From Temnothorax longispinosus (taxonomy: Eukaryota > Arthropoda > Insecta > Hymenoptera > Formicidae): a stretch of DNA of 64,000 bases. The stretch lies in assembly GCF_030848805.1 (NCBI RefSeq), contig NC_092366.1, positions 15,876,620-15,940,619 of the forward strand. The letters are read 5' to 3'. The stretch's first letter is position 1. Each line of letters starts with the position of its first letter. Below the pieces are notes generated by a model, which was not told where the DNA came from, made no database searches, and saw only the letters and a program-made list of their open reading frames with translations. Both the position numbers and the translations under genes were made by a program. Shown here piece after piece: positions 10,101-22,760 of this stretch.

Positions 10101-10400
10101 GAATTTACTTAGAATTTAGTCGATTTACCAACAGTCCGTGTTGGGTATCATCGTCTTCATCTCTTCGTGCCAGTGATTGGCGGATCTGTAATATCGTTAG
10201 GCCGCGGTTTTGATCGGCCACTGTGCAGTCTCGTCGCTGGAGAACAGAACAATCGTTGAAGATTAGTAAGATTAACCAAGATCCTCTTTCCGCCTGGACT
10301 GTTTATTCGCTGAAAGACTGCGAGTCTGAGAAAGGACAGTGATTTTGGCTATCGTGCGCTTTGACATAAACTTATTCCTAAAATTCGGGGAACATCTTTA
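10101..10400. promoter_or_regulatory. GC-richer block; possible distal promoter or first exon of MTHFD1
   Basis: This block interrupts AT-rich DNA. On the - strand it reads GATCCGCCAATCACTGG (CCAAT-like) and later GACTGTTG followed by GTAAATCG, a usable donor. If joined to the acceptor at 8194, the MTHFD1 frame would be closed by TGA just before the 16-base leader, consistent with a 5' UTR exon. Speculative; no other support. Confidence 0.25.
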
Positions 10401-10980
10401 ATGCAAATTCTTTCTCTCTCTCTCTTTCTCTTTATTAAATTTATGCATAAGCTTCATCACAAAATTTCTTTCTCTTTCTGCGATAATATTCTTTAGTTTT
10501 AATTGTGTTTTTTTTTAATATAAAAAATTAGACTTTTATTTTTATTATTTGGGAAAGTTAGTTAATTGGTGTTATAGATTTGAAAGTTGTAGAAGAGTAG
10601 AATTTAAAATAAAATAGAATTTAGATGTTAAAATTAATTTTGTTATACATATAGGTCAGATATACAGAAGGTATAATAATTTTGATATGTATATATGCAT
10701 TGTATACTTAATACAAATACTTAATATTTCTTGCCTCTATTACGTTATCTGATAGGTATTATATATATTTACATTCAGCTAAACCAGAATTGCTTTATAA
10801 TATATTAAATTCTAAATGTAGCTGTTTATAATAATATCTTTTGCAGTCTTTTTCAATTTTTAAAGTATAGAAAGAGTAATTAAATTAAAACATTTTTAGA
10901 TTGCGTCAAATGATTAATAACGTTTAGCAAGATACTATCATTAGTTTCGTTGTGATGGATCTAACTTAAGATAAGATACA
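10401..10980. other. AT-rich spacer
   Basis: No gene, RNA or mobile element recognised. A short CT-rich run lies near 10410-10433. Confidence 0.7.
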
Positions 10981-11316
10981 TCTAGCTTGTCGAAACGCTT
11001 GTCCCTCACGGCGCATCGATCTCATACTCCTCCGAGACGCGTTCGAATCGTTCTAAGTTCCGACGATCTCCTGGACGACCTTCGGCAGCGTTGCGCCTTG
11101 CGGCCCTCCTGCTCGTAACTTAAGCTTAATTAATTCCAAGTCGCAGCGGCTAGATCACATGGAAATTGGCGGTTTATGCGAAATTGTCAGATCGATGCTG
11201 GCAATCGGCAGTCATAATTGCTTGACGCTAGTTTCGCGTATAGGACTCCATAATTTAGCCGCCCCGCTTTCGAGGAAATCCCACGGGTGCTTATCGTCTT
11301 TGCTGGTTGGATGAAG

Positions 11317-11394
<78 letters not shown>

Positions 11395-11640
11395 CCCCTT
11401 CCTTCCTCCCCCTCTCTCTCTTTCTTACTCACTCACTCACCCTCTCTCACTGATACTCTTATTGTGTCGTTCTTTCAACTACACTCTCATTCTTCTTCTC
11501 CCTCTTCTCAACGATTCCATCTCAATTCGCGAATCTTGCCAACGACCATTTCGCACGAAATAGATACCGTGCCACGAGACATGTCTTCCGAATTTAGCTA
11601 TTCTTCTTAACTACCCTTCAAACTACTTCATCGACTTAAT
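10981..11640. other. GC-rich block with a long CT microsatellite
   Basis: CpG-containing unique sequence (10981-11315) followed by a CT-rich half. Reading frames through the CT tract give only Ser-Leu or Arg-Glu repeats and are not genes. Confidence 0.7.
11320..11388. repeat. (CT)n microsatellite, about 34 units
   Basis: An uninterrupted alternating C/T run, continuing into impure CT-rich sequence to about 11520. On the - strand it is a (GA)n run, the type of site bound by GAGA-factor in insects. Confidence 0.98.
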
Positions 11641-12220
11641 GCTACATTTCCGTTGTTATGTTTCCGGGCGAATCTGAAAGTAGTTGCTTATACAGATTAG
11701 ATGGTCCAGCTGCTAGTAGGCTGACCGGTTTGAAAAGAGAACTAGAATCAAAACCGGAATTGCAATAAAAATCTTTGTAGAAGATAGAATATAATGAAAC
11801 AAGTTTTTTTTTAACGTTTCCGACTTCCTTGATCATTATAAAATCTGAATATTTTTAAATAATTTGCTCGGAATTGTTCGGTAATTATTGTACGAGTTAG
11901 AACGTATAAAGAAATAACTTTTTGTTTGAAAAGTATTTTAGAGTTTAGACGGAATTCTAGAATAACACTCATTTACATTGAAGTGAAATTTTATAGGAAT
12001 AATAGATTAAATTATAAATTCTAAGAAAAATTATAAAATCTAAGAATTATAAATTTACTCTGTGATACGTTTTAAGCGAAGAAACGAGCTGATGTTTTCT
12101 ATTTTAATACATAATATATCGAACCCGTTTTTTAAAAGTCTTTTGATTACATTATAACGTATATGTGATGCTCACATTGCATATTATGATTGGAATTTTT
12201 ATTGCTGAAGAATCTTGCTT
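11641..12220. other. AT-rich spacer
   Basis: No feature recognised. Short near-repeats such as ataaattataaattctaag occur around 12000-12055. Confidence 0.7.
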
Positions 12221-12930
12221 TCTCTTATCATGGCCTCTGTCGTGGTAATTGAAGCCTCTTGATCATCGAGGTCAGCAGAACTAATATATTTGCACATCGC
12301 GAAATCTTCGGTTGCGGCTATATCGAGCGACGCAGCTTGCTACGAAAAGGGGCGAGTTTGTAGCTTCGTCGCGGCGTAGGTACCTACAGATTCCAACTTC
12401 TGCGGATAGTTGGGCTTAAGGGTTTCAGGGAGAAACTAGCCTTGGGGTGACTGGAGGCTACGGATGATCGGGGCTGAAGCAAACCGTCGGAAGGAATGGG
12501 CGGCGCGGGAGCGAAGTGGATGGACGAGGGGCCCAAGGTGTAGGGTGTAGGGTGAAAGGTCGCTGCAGATCTCGGAAAGCGTAGCAACTCGGACCGCAAA
12601 TTCCTTTACGGTGTTTAGTGTGCGGCGCATTCGCAGTTAGAAGCAAGGAATCGGCTCGTTTTCGCTAATAGGGCGCGTCCAACTTCGCGCCGAGCAACCC
12701 GCGCCGCTGAGCTTCTGTGATACTTCGAAGGGCGCGCGTTGTCCCAATTCTCCGCTACGTTTCCGAGATTTCCGTTTCGGGATTTCTATGTTTACCGCGC
12801 CGCCGGACACGCAAAGCTCCACCGAGACCGCTTGCGAATGCTTGCACATTGGTGGTTTATTTTCGCGAGTTTCGTTCATTTACACGTTTATATTATCGGT
12901 CATGCAGATATTCTTTCTCAGTTTTGAGTG
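12221..12930. other. CpG-rich block, non-coding
   Basis: High-GC island with several overlapping short open frames in all phases and no recognisable protein. It contains a small heptamer repeat (gtagggt) around 12537-12553. Confidence 0.6.
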
Positions 12931-13330
12931 TTATATCCATTGCAATAAAATGTGTCTATTTTTGTAATGTTAACGTTTAGGATTATATAATTTTTAGAAT
13001 AACTTAACATTGTAGATTTTTTGAGTTGATTTAATTTAAGCTTAGTTTAAACCGCTTGATTAAAAATCATGAAATAATGTATTTTACAAATATTTCTAGA
13101 TTTTTGAAATATAAATTTAAGATATTGCTAATGTGTGTGATAGTAACTTTACTATTAGCATATTCATTGCTTAATTTATTTCAATAATGCGACAATTTTT
13201 ATTTATTTTAAGAAGCTAATGTTTAATAACGCAATTGTTGTTAGATGAACTACAAGTCTATATTAAAAATGTGATGATATCGGGATACTTATTCGACACG
13301 TTTATCAAATTTCGATACGGTCGCTTCATA
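12931..13330. other. AT-rich spacer
   Basis: Nothing recognised. Confidence 0.7.
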
Positions 13331-14260
13331 ATTTGGTCACTGTACAGGTGAGATTCGTGATGTGTTTTCCATCAGCGATCCTTAGTAGGGTGCTAGTGGA
13401 AATTAATGACCAGTCGCCACTCCCTCGCATCTAGGCGATATCTCGAAAAGAGAAAGAGGAGAGAGAGAGACATAGTATTACCGGATTGGACGCGACCGGT
13501 AATAAATAGATGATTGAACGTAGTCCCGGCGTCAGACGGCGGAAGGGATATGAAATTAATACAAGTCCTAGAGGCCTACCCTTGCAAGGCGTTTATACCT
13601 TCTCACGGAGGTATTTCTGGCATCCTTAAGCTCCTCGAGCGGAAGGACCCTTCGATGCGAATATCAAGGAAATTAGAGACGTTAGTAGGCTGGGCGCTGG
13701 CCTGAATTATCGACGCTTCGCCGGACAGTCGTATGGCACCGTCATCGGTATTTCGTGATTCGTCCCGGTGATCATTATATGTATCTGCGGCTTCTGTGCG
13801 ATTTACAGAATGTGAAGGTATCGCATGCACTACGTAGTAAACACGGGTCTTTACGCGCCATGAGATTGCGTGTCGAACAAAAGACAGAAATTAAGGTGGA
13901 TCTCGCGGAAAAGTAGGATCTCCCTAAAATTACCGCGCAGTAACGATGAATTATCACTCGCGAAAATTGCACTAAAGCGAATTAACCGAAGCGCCGCGAA
14001 ATACTACGCTTTTGTAGCTCTACGTTCGTTCTTATTTTTCCTGGCGTGATAAAATCTATGGCAAAAGTTCGAAGGCTCTACGAGATTGAAAATGCGTCGG
14101 GCATGCGTAGCTTACGAACTACTGGAAGTTTATATGGGATAACTTTGCGGCAGGCTCACGAAATAGGATTGACATTATCGCTCTGAGTTCCGCTACTCAT
14201 GCTGATTGGATGCGGAAAATCGATAGCTGCGTAACAGGTCCGTCTCGAAATCGAAAGTTC
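13331..14260. other. Mixed-composition block with a 63-codon open frame
   Basis: An open frame at 13514-13705 (+) has varied composition (LIQVLEAYPCKAFIPSHGG) but matches no family I recognise, and there is no clear splice or promoter signal around it. Probably conserved non-coding DNA; a genuine exon cannot be ruled out. Confidence 0.35.
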
Positions 14261-14760
14261 ATTTTTATATAAATACATTATATTTTTTATGCAAATAATC
14301 GATTTTGAATGCCCGCAAGCATTGTGCTGTGTTAGCGTGTTGCAGAATATATATAGATATATATTTTATTGATGTGTTTTCAGATATCGCTCAATATTTT
14401 TATTCAGGTCAAATATAATTTAAAAAGATGAGCGCTGTTCTTGCATTCAACATAATGTACAGTTGAGTAGCAACGCGATTAAGATAATTCATTTGCATTA
14501 AAAAGAATACAGTCGTACTGTACATATTTTTATAGTAATAGAATAAAACAAATAGGTTGGTACTATATTATCATAAAATTTTATAATTATTTTTGTCAGA
14601 GTTTTGTTGGAGAGTTTACTCGATATTCTTCAATAATTCTGATCTTCAAACATTCCATTTTTACGTATGGAACGTTTGTTCAGACAGAATTATTGTGACG
14701 TACTTAGGAAATATTAAAGAAACTTGCATCTTCTTCAGTAACACCGATTGATCGTTACGA
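14261..14760. other. AT-rich spacer
   Basis: Nothing recognised. Confidence 0.7.
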
Positions 14761-15060
14761 TGGTCGAGAGTGGTTCGGTCAATAGTTGAGAATTTCGAGG
14801 GGTACCCTAACTGTGTTCAGAGCAGGGGCAAGAAAGATAACTTTGTAGAGAGGGTAAGACGTGGCTTGCTGGGGGTTGATTGGGCGACCCCTCACCACCC
14901 TTGCTGGCCCGGCAACGTCACCCTCCAGCATCCTGTTTTCTCTTCTCTATGATGAAAGCGATTTCATCCCTCCCGTATGCTTTCTAGAAAAATGGCCGAC
15001 TAAATACAATTTGAAGGGGTCCGAGCAGTTCGATATAACGGCCGAACGATGAACAAAGCA
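14761..15060. promoter_or_regulatory. GC-rich block with GAGAG, CCACCC and ATGGC motifs
   Basis: Within 300 bases: agagagggtaagacg (14847-14861), a CACCC-box cluster including CCACCC at 14895-14900, and aaaaatggccgac near 14988. This combination recurs in other GC blocks of the window. A regulatory role is inference. Confidence 0.3.
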
Positions 15061-16230
15061 AATATGGACCGTCTTGGACAAGTGTCACGAAAGATTTTCA
15101 ATCTTTCTTAGAGAATATACGTTTGCAATATGATATGGCATTTTTATATATTAATAATCTTATGATATATTGAACGAAAGCATAACATATATTATTTTAG
15201 AAAATTGTTCCAAGCCTGAATATTGATATTAGTATTACAGTTTATATTATATATAAGAATTACATGATGATTACAATACTGATGTTGTAATATAAATAGT
15301 TTGTTTCAAAATATAAAAGAAAGCCGAAGAATAAAAAAATCTATGTTTTATACATATATTTCTATAGGTATTTCTATATAATTTTATACCATTCAATTGT
15401 CATTAAATTGCATGATATAAAAAAGTCGTTGTTGGTAATGATTTGAATAATCTTCTTCTTGAAAGGGCTGCGTAATGAACAAAAATTGCAGGGTCGGAAT
15501 TAAGCCGAATGGTGGTTGTGGTTTAAAAGAGGATAAGGAAGCAAAAAAGGGTATAATAATAGTTATCGTTAAGAGACGAAATTGATTTTTATCTGACGAG
15601 AATAACGGTCAATAACACAGATTTAGAAGAATTGCAAAACACGTTGTTTAAGAAAAATAGGCTTTTGATATAAATTGGAAATCGAACGATAGTTATCTAT
15701 AAAATTATCTTGCAATTCTGAATCGCGGCTTGATTACTTCATTAGTTATGATTATGTAAGATTGAAGAATAATAGAGAGAAAAGTATAAAAGAATATTCT
15801 GATTAATATGATTGAATATATAAGAAGAATAATATAAACGTGATAATGAAATTATAACAATAGACATATAAAAGTGATAAGTTTATAATAAGAATTCTAA
15901 CAAATAAGAGATATAGATGAAAAATAATTTATTCAGTAATATAACTAAAATTAATTTATTTATTTATTAAATACATTAATAGTACACGAGCTATGAACTG
16001 TTTATAAAATTGTCCTGCAAAGAATAAAATTATTTGACGATTTTTCTGTGTTTTACAAGACATATAAAACTAAATATAACATACAAATTCATATAATAAT
16101 CAATTATATCGAACATATTTGTGTTAAAATAATATATTTTTGTAATAAATTTACGCGAAAGAAATTTTTATTTTAAGAAGAGATTTTTATTTGGATATTA
16201 TTAGATAAAATCGATTGAAGCAATTTCATA
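15061..16230. other. Long AT-rich spacer
   Basis: About 1.2 kb of AT-rich DNA without recognisable genes or repeats. Confidence 0.7.
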
Positions 16231-16720
16231 TATATATAGAGATGTATCGAATTCTAATGCATACCGACTCGAAGCCGTTCTGTACTTGTACCGATTGTGA
16301 GAAGTTCGTGTTAAAGATAAAGTTTCGGCCTTGCAAACTTTAAGGAATACCGAGGTGCAGTCGTGCCGAAGCATCGAGATCTCTGGTAACAGAACAATAG
16401 TAGACGCCGGATTCCCTTCTTAGATAGTATCTATATCGTCGAGGGTGGTGAATGCAGGAAGGGTAACTACAACCCATTTGTGACCTTTATGAAAGTCCGT
16501 GCTTAGATCGTTTCGGGATGCCTACCATCTTACCAGCCATATTGAATTATGGTTATTACGAGATCCCGTACTTACGATACTTCCTACCCTTTGAAGTCAC
16601 CGGAGTTTCAATTTCAGGCGTTTTTTTGCTTGCGGTCGAGGGAGCCGTTTGATGAAGAGAATTTGTACGTTCTTAGACTTTCGTACGTTTGACAGATTAT
16701 AACTTTACGATACAAAGGTA
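16231..16720. other. Mixed-composition unique block
   Basis: Non-repetitive, moderately GC-rich sequence with two opposed copies of a gggtaact/tacccttt-type motif (near 16463 and 16585). No open frame of interest. Confidence 0.5.
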
Positions 16721-16880
16721 CCATTTCTTCACTGTGTTTATACACTTAACAAGAGAAGAAAATAAAATAAAATCGGGGATATTGAATGCGATTAGAAATA
16801 TTGATGGTTTTTAATTTTTAATTTAATTTAATTTTATAACGATATAGAAAAGGAATATAACATTGGAGTTATATAACTGA

Positions 16881-17660
16881 AATTGACAAGGCCTCACGTT
16901 ATATGGAATCTGTTTTACGTTAAACCCCCAGTTTATTTTGCATCGAAAGTTTTAATCTCTCTCAAAAAGCTGCGGGTTCTGTCTGATGATCTAATCGCGA
17001 ATACCCGCGGGATTGAAATAATTTATACCCGACATCACACTCGTCATCTTGGGTGCTCGGTCAACGCGCGTGCTTATCTAACAAGTAAGAACTTACTGAC
17101 TCGAGACGCGCGTCGCATGGGAGATTCCGTTCAATCACGATCTTCCGGTATTCCCGAAGGTGCGATTACTTGGCCAGGGATACATCGATGCAGACGTATC
17201 GCGCGATGCATCCCTCCGGCCTCTTCCTCCCTCCCGGCTCCGATATTCCGCGAGCTTCTTGCCACCCTCGGTCCCCCCCTCGCCACTTGCCGTCCACGCA
17301 CCCCCGAATAACCTTAGTTACTTTGCTCGACTGTTAGGTACCCGAAGCCAGTGCGCTGCCGAAGTACGAAACTCCCGGCTCCTACGAGAGTCCTAGGTAA
17401 TCACCGAACTTCGCCGCTCCCTCGGGAACGGGCAGCGGGGCCTCACCCCACGACTCCTATCCCGGCACCAGGAGCCGATATAACTTTGTTCCTAGGGGTG
17501 CAGTACCGCTTCACGAGCCAAGGCGACTCCATAGCCATAGCTCGCAGTGGATTTCCATTGCCTTGTGCGACTTGCATTATCATTGCTATGCGTATTCCGC
17601 GTCCTGAAGAAGACGTTTCACTCGAAAAAGATTTTGATTGCGGTGCTGCATCTATTTCTT
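16881..17660. other. CpG-rich block, non-coding
   Basis: CpG island-like sequence with pyrimidine-rich CACCC/CCCC stretches near 17215-17310. The longest open frame (16883-17311) crosses composition boundaries and resembles no protein. Confidence 0.6.
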
Positions 17661-17681
17661 TTTGTGAAATAATAAAAATCG

Positions 17682-17683
<2 letters not shown>

Positions 17684-17721
<38 letters not shown>
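17684..17721. repeat. (CT)n microsatellite, about 19 units
   Basis: A pure alternating CT run at the edge of the preceding GC-rich block. Confidence 0.98.
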
Positions 17722-17723
<2 letters not shown>

Positions 17724-18440
17724 CGTTATAAGTCTTTCAATCGATGTAATTTTAAATACAATATATCTTATTATACTTGCTTTATAATGGTATTTATAGC
17801 TATCCCGAAAGCGTTTGGAATTAAATTATTTTATTTTCTAGACTCTACGTTAGCGTTATGCCAAAATGAATTCGAAACTACCAAAATGAAAAGTAAATAT
17901 TTCATTACTTTATAGACTATATAATTATAACATTGAATCTTAGAAACAACATATTAAGTTGCAATTTTTTTCTATTAATTGCTACATATACTAATTTGTT
18001 CTTGTAAAAGTTATAAATAATCAAATTAATATTTAAAAAAATGTATCTATTTTATATCAAAGTTTATCTAGTTTATTCACATCATAGTTTATCTAATCCA
18101 TATCAAGAGTAATTAACAATACCTATAGATATCCTTTTCTTAAATAGGATCTCATGCAGTAATATTGGATTATCATATCTGTAAATCTATTTTAATAATT
18201 CTAAACAGAATTAGACAATTATCTCATAATTTTAGGCTGTACATATTTAAAATAATTGTGAATGACTATAGGAACAATAACATTTAATTAACAACAATAT
18301 ATACTTCTGTTTAATTTTAATAAAAAAAATTAAAATGTAAGTAATTTTTACCTTAATACAAAATTCAAAGGAGAGAAATTTGTTTGCGCGCAAGACCGAT
18401 TTAATAACTTGTCACATAATTTTTTAAACGATCCTAAAGA
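17722..18440. other. AT-rich spacer
   Basis: Nothing recognised. Confidence 0.7.
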
Positions 18441-18880
18441 GAGTTTAGTCAGTTTAGAGCTCGTCTTTGAAGACACTCGATTGAAGCGTTCTTGATAGAA
18501 AATGGTGACCTGTGCTTGTTACGACCGGTCTACGAATCTCGAGAATTTCACTCTTATCGCGGGTATTCTCGGCGAAGCGGGTCGATGAACAATAAGGCCG
18601 TTGGATGGATCCGCGTATCTCAACAATGGCGGCTTATTATCTCGAACAAAAGCAGAGTTATGCTTCCCCCTCGACGGAGGTGGATGCTGGTCATCCCCGA
18701 GAAAGACGACGACCGTAAGCCTACTAATGGATTCCTTCAGCGGCAGCTGTCGCCTTAAGATTGACCGACTTCAACTGAATTAATCTCGATGTCTGTGCCA
18801 CGCCGTTTTCAGTAAATTACGGCCGCGAAGAAAGCATGCCCCTCTCGTTGCATCCCTAATAAAACTTGCACGAACTTGGC
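18441..18880. other. GC-richer block with an 88-codon open frame of unknown meaning
   Basis: The open frame at 18492-18758 (+) starts MIENGDLCLLRPVYESREF. It has no motif, signal peptide or membrane segment that I can name and no convincing splice sites. Likely non-coding. Confidence 0.35.
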
Positions 18881-19140
18881 AGAAGACTGATAAGAATTTA
18901 AATTATAAAACACTTTAGTCATTGTACAAAATTACTTTATTAATTATTTTATTAATTAGATATTAATTATATAACATATTTTTGACACTTAATCTTTGAC
19001 GACATTTTTGAAGTGTTTTTTATTCGAGACGACACTAATGACCTCACTGAAACTTGAGCGATAGAGATTAAGAATCTAATTTAATAGAAACTTTTGGAAG
19101 AAAACGCATTTGTTGATTAAACAAAGCAAATCATGTAACT

Positions 19141-19330
19141 TGTCCAACGATTTACTCAGAGATGGCGTATGGAGCCATTTTGCGAATTGCTCCAGCACGC
19201 AGAGAGAGAGAGGGTTAATTATTGATCGTAGATGCTGGCGCTTTGCTACAGCCATCTACGTAACTTGGGGGTAAGTTTCTGGTTTCTGTTCTCCGAACTG
19301 GTCGAAGAATTGGTCGGTAACTTACACGTA
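19141..19330. promoter_or_regulatory. Compact GCCAT/GAGAG cluster
   Basis: ATGGC (19162-19166), GCCAT (19174-19178) and an uninterrupted GA run (19201-19213) lie within 55 bases. In Drosophila, GCCAT (Pho/YY1) plus GAGAG (GAGA-factor) sites mark Polycomb response elements. Function here is inference. Confidence 0.3.
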
Positions 19331-19550
19331 TTTGTTTAATTAAAATGGTAATTCGCAGGATTTCAATCTTTTTTTATTTATAAACAAGCATTTATAAAAA
19401 TATTCCTCGTTCCGATAAAGACACACAATTATTCTATGCACTTATTTATTTTAAAGCGTCTCAAGATAGATTAGAGTGTGAGAGTTGAAAATTCGAGTTT
19501 GAATCTGTAAAAAAGTTTGTTTCCAAAATATTATTTGCGTTTTCTGTAGC

Positions 19551-19920
19551 ACTTTATATTTCTGTAGCACTCGCCACTGTGCGAATCGAATCCTGTCTTA
19601 CTCCCGTCGCGATGCTTACTGATCTAACTACGGCTTGCCGCAAAGACCGATGAGAGATGAATCCTTCGCGAAGATGCGACTTTCCGAAACCAGTCTTTGC
19701 CCATTACCGGAATTAAGAGCTGGTCAGACGCGTTCGCTTCCGTAACGGACGAACTGGTCTGCGATTCGAGGTGCGCGCAGCATCGTGATGGACCAGAGTG
19801 GCGACCGGTTCGCACATTGCGCGGGAAAAGAATATCGGAGATTCAATTTGAGACCGGACATCGAGATGACCGACCGGTCCAGCAGATGTTACTTCAGCTG
19901 CCGGACTAGTATAGCGATTA
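19551..19920. other. GC-rich block, exon-like but unassigned
   Basis: A sharply bounded GC-rich stretch inside AT-rich DNA. Both strands keep an open frame of 60-70 codons (for example 19697-19909 +), but neither resembles a known protein and no acceptor/donor pair brackets them. Confidence 0.35.
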
Positions 19921-21500
19921 TTAAACGTAAACGAAATGAAAGAAAGGAGAAGAACGGGATGTGTGGATTTTGTGGGGTAAATTTTATCGTCATTCTTCTC
20001 GGACCATATAGAAATTTGTTTATTTGTTTGTACAAAGATACATCGATGCATTCTTTCGTTGCTCGTGCAATATGTAACAAGTGTGCGCATTCGTGTACAA
20101 AATACGTTATGTATCTCAAAGCCATGCTATCATATGTTTGTTTGTCTTGTCTTTTAATATTATATATCAAGAAGTGCATTTTATCGTATATTTATATAAA
20201 AAATATAATTTATGCATATTTGATAATATAAATTGAACATTTTTTCTTATTAAAGATGTTCGTACGAGTAGAGAAGCTTATACGATAATATTTAATATTT
20301 AGTTTTTTTGTGTCTTTTTAAGTTTTGTAAGTCTTTTTGTAAGATGATATACATGAATGAATGCGTAAAATTGAAAATAATATTCAGACTTAGAAATTCA
20401 GACAAAAGAATTCTGCAATGCAATGAAGTAGAAATTCAAAATTATTTTTGTTTTTCGGATACTTACGATAGTTTGACTTTGAGATGCAGTTTAAATTTAA
20501 AAAATAATAATTTAATCGACAATTTTGACATAGAATGTCTCGACGATAACGATCCATGCTATTGACATTTATTTTAATACGGGATTGATAAATATATGCA
20601 CGCGAATAGTATAGAATGGATTTATGATTCATAAATAAATATATGTTTGTTACATTAATCGGACAGTATGTGTGTGTGAAGTAATTTACGTTATTAGAGG
20701 TACCATATTATTAGAGAAAATTATAATCAATCGAAAATACTGCATGTCGAATAATTAAATCAGCTCATACAGATGATAATTGTTCACTTGTGGTTAATTT
20801 AATTGGTTAATAAAGCAATACTCATGCTATTTTTTACAAGCTTATTTTTTTATACAGGATATTTGCATGTGTCACTCATCTAGCTAGTTGAAAATATGAG
20901 ACAAAAATCTTGCTATGAGACAAAAAAGCCGATACATCACACAAATTTATATTTCATTAAAATTCATGTTTCAAAACTTGACTTACAACACTCTCAAAAT
21001 AATATACATACATGCATATACGATTATTTATGAAGCTTATGAGCAACTCCCATTTGTTCATGCGTGCTGAAATAAAATTCAAAAGCGACGTGTATATATT
21101 ACTACATTCTAATTGTGTAAATTAATTATTTGAATATCGGTTTTTAATCATTGTTAGTTTGATAAAACTGTATCGAAGTTACGTCAAAGAAACAAATCCG
21201 GATTTTTACTTTATATGGTCGAAAGCTTTATCACCTAAGTATAATTTTCATCATAATTTAATGTTTTTTGCGATATATTTGTCGGGATATTATGTGTAAT
21301 CTATAATTTATGGGTGATTATTTTCCGCAATACTATCAAATATATCGTTCGTACATAGCCGCAGACAACGTTTAAAATTTATAATATCCGTAATTAACAA
21401 AGGCAGGTAGCAATGATCAAAAATTCTCAAACGCGATAATTTCATCGCATAATGTAAATAACGTAGTCCCCAAAGTCAAAGGAATAAAATTAAACTCGTT
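19921..21500. other. AT-rich stretch with an unassigned small open frame
   Basis: The frame at 20308-20565 (+), 85 codons, encodes a Cys- and Asp/Asn-rich peptide ending NFDIECLDDNDPCY. It is unusually charged for a random AT-rich frame, but I recognise no family. The rest holds no feature. Confidence 0.3.
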
Positions 21501-22000
21501 TAAAATGTGCAAGAGTTGATTAGTACGTAAACACCGAGTAGTGGAGAGTCGCTTTGTAAACAATTAGTCGTCTGCAAGAGCTGCGAAGGATGGAGCATGG
21601 TTGTGTTTCGTGCTAATAGGCCGCGATGAAGAATGAAACTTGTCCGGCCGCGAATATAATCCGGTGAAATGAAGCCGGTAAATAAATAATTAAATAATTA
21701 GCGCGCGCGCGGCAGCCGCTGCGCCGCGCCGCGCCGCCGACTGTCGTGCGTTTCTCAGCCGCGCGTGTTTAATAGTCGCCGGCGTGAAAGAAAAGGTGAG
21801 AAAAAAGATGGTGCCTCCGGTAGAGAACTAGGTGGAAAGTGTTTGACCGTATTACGTTCGCGCATTACACCGAGACTGGAGACAATTCCTTCGCGTTACC
21901 TCGGCGGCGTGAATTTCTCGTAAAGGCCTGAAAATAGCGAGCTACCCGCGTCCGGTGACTCTCAACCCTTCGTCTTCGCGAATTTTCACCCTTCCGCGGA
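21501..22000. other. CpG-rich block with abrupt AT-to-GC boundary
   Basis: Twenty bases of A/T-only sequence end at 21700 and pass directly into G/C-only alternating sequence (21701-21740, with GCGCGCGCGC and repeated GCCGCGCC). Alternating CG favours Z-DNA. No coding signal. Confidence 0.6.
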
Positions 22001-22760
22001 AATGCAAATTACACGTTTGCATAATAGTGGCGGAATTTTTTAATTTTTTTATTAGTGAGTTAAATGCGACATTTAGTGGTAATAAAATAAAAAACTTTAA
22101 TGGTTGCTTCGTGGAAATATTTCAATATAAATAACAATCTTGAAAGCGAATCTTCTAATGCCGTGGTATTATTTTTAATGTATAGAAATTTAGCAATATA
22201 GATTTTAACTTACTTTAGATAGAGATCTAGACAGAATTTTTGTATTCTGCTATTGTACTTGTATTTCTTTTCTTTCATTTTATTGTGAATTTTCAAAGAT
22301 TTCAACGAAATAGCAGAACCTATACAATATTACGTAAACGTTAATGATACGTGCGTATTTATGATATGAATTTTATATGAAATTTTGATTTTGGATTCAA
22401 TATCGCATCAACTGTGAATTTGTTTTCTGTTTTAATATAACTTTTAAATTCTCTTTTGTTAGAATTTTGTTAAAATAATATCTGAAAAATCAAATAAGGA
22501 ATACACTTTTTTGTAGATCCATAGTGTCTATTTCTTTAGATTTTTGATACTTTATATTTGAAATATTGATACTTTGACATTTTTAAGGTAAATTAATTTT
22601 AAGTAACTCAAAAAATTTGTAAATAAAAATATAACCGAGATGAATCTTTTAAGATATCTATATAGCGCTTCGGAAAAGCAATTTGCCGGGAAAGAAGCAG
22701 TTGAGAAATATATGTTACATATGATATTAATCAAGTTAGTTTCACGAGAGCAAGATGTTT
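22001..22760. other. AT-rich spacer
   Basis: Nothing recognised. Confidence 0.7.

Noticed and set aside
11187..11610. Frames of alternating Ser-Leu or Arg-Glu
   Set aside because: Translation of the (CT)n microsatellite.
14821..14853. 33-base segment between GTGTTCAG and GTAAGA (S-R-G-K-K-D-N-F-V-E-R)
   Set aside because: Too short to support and no companion exon; such pairs arise by chance over 55 kb.
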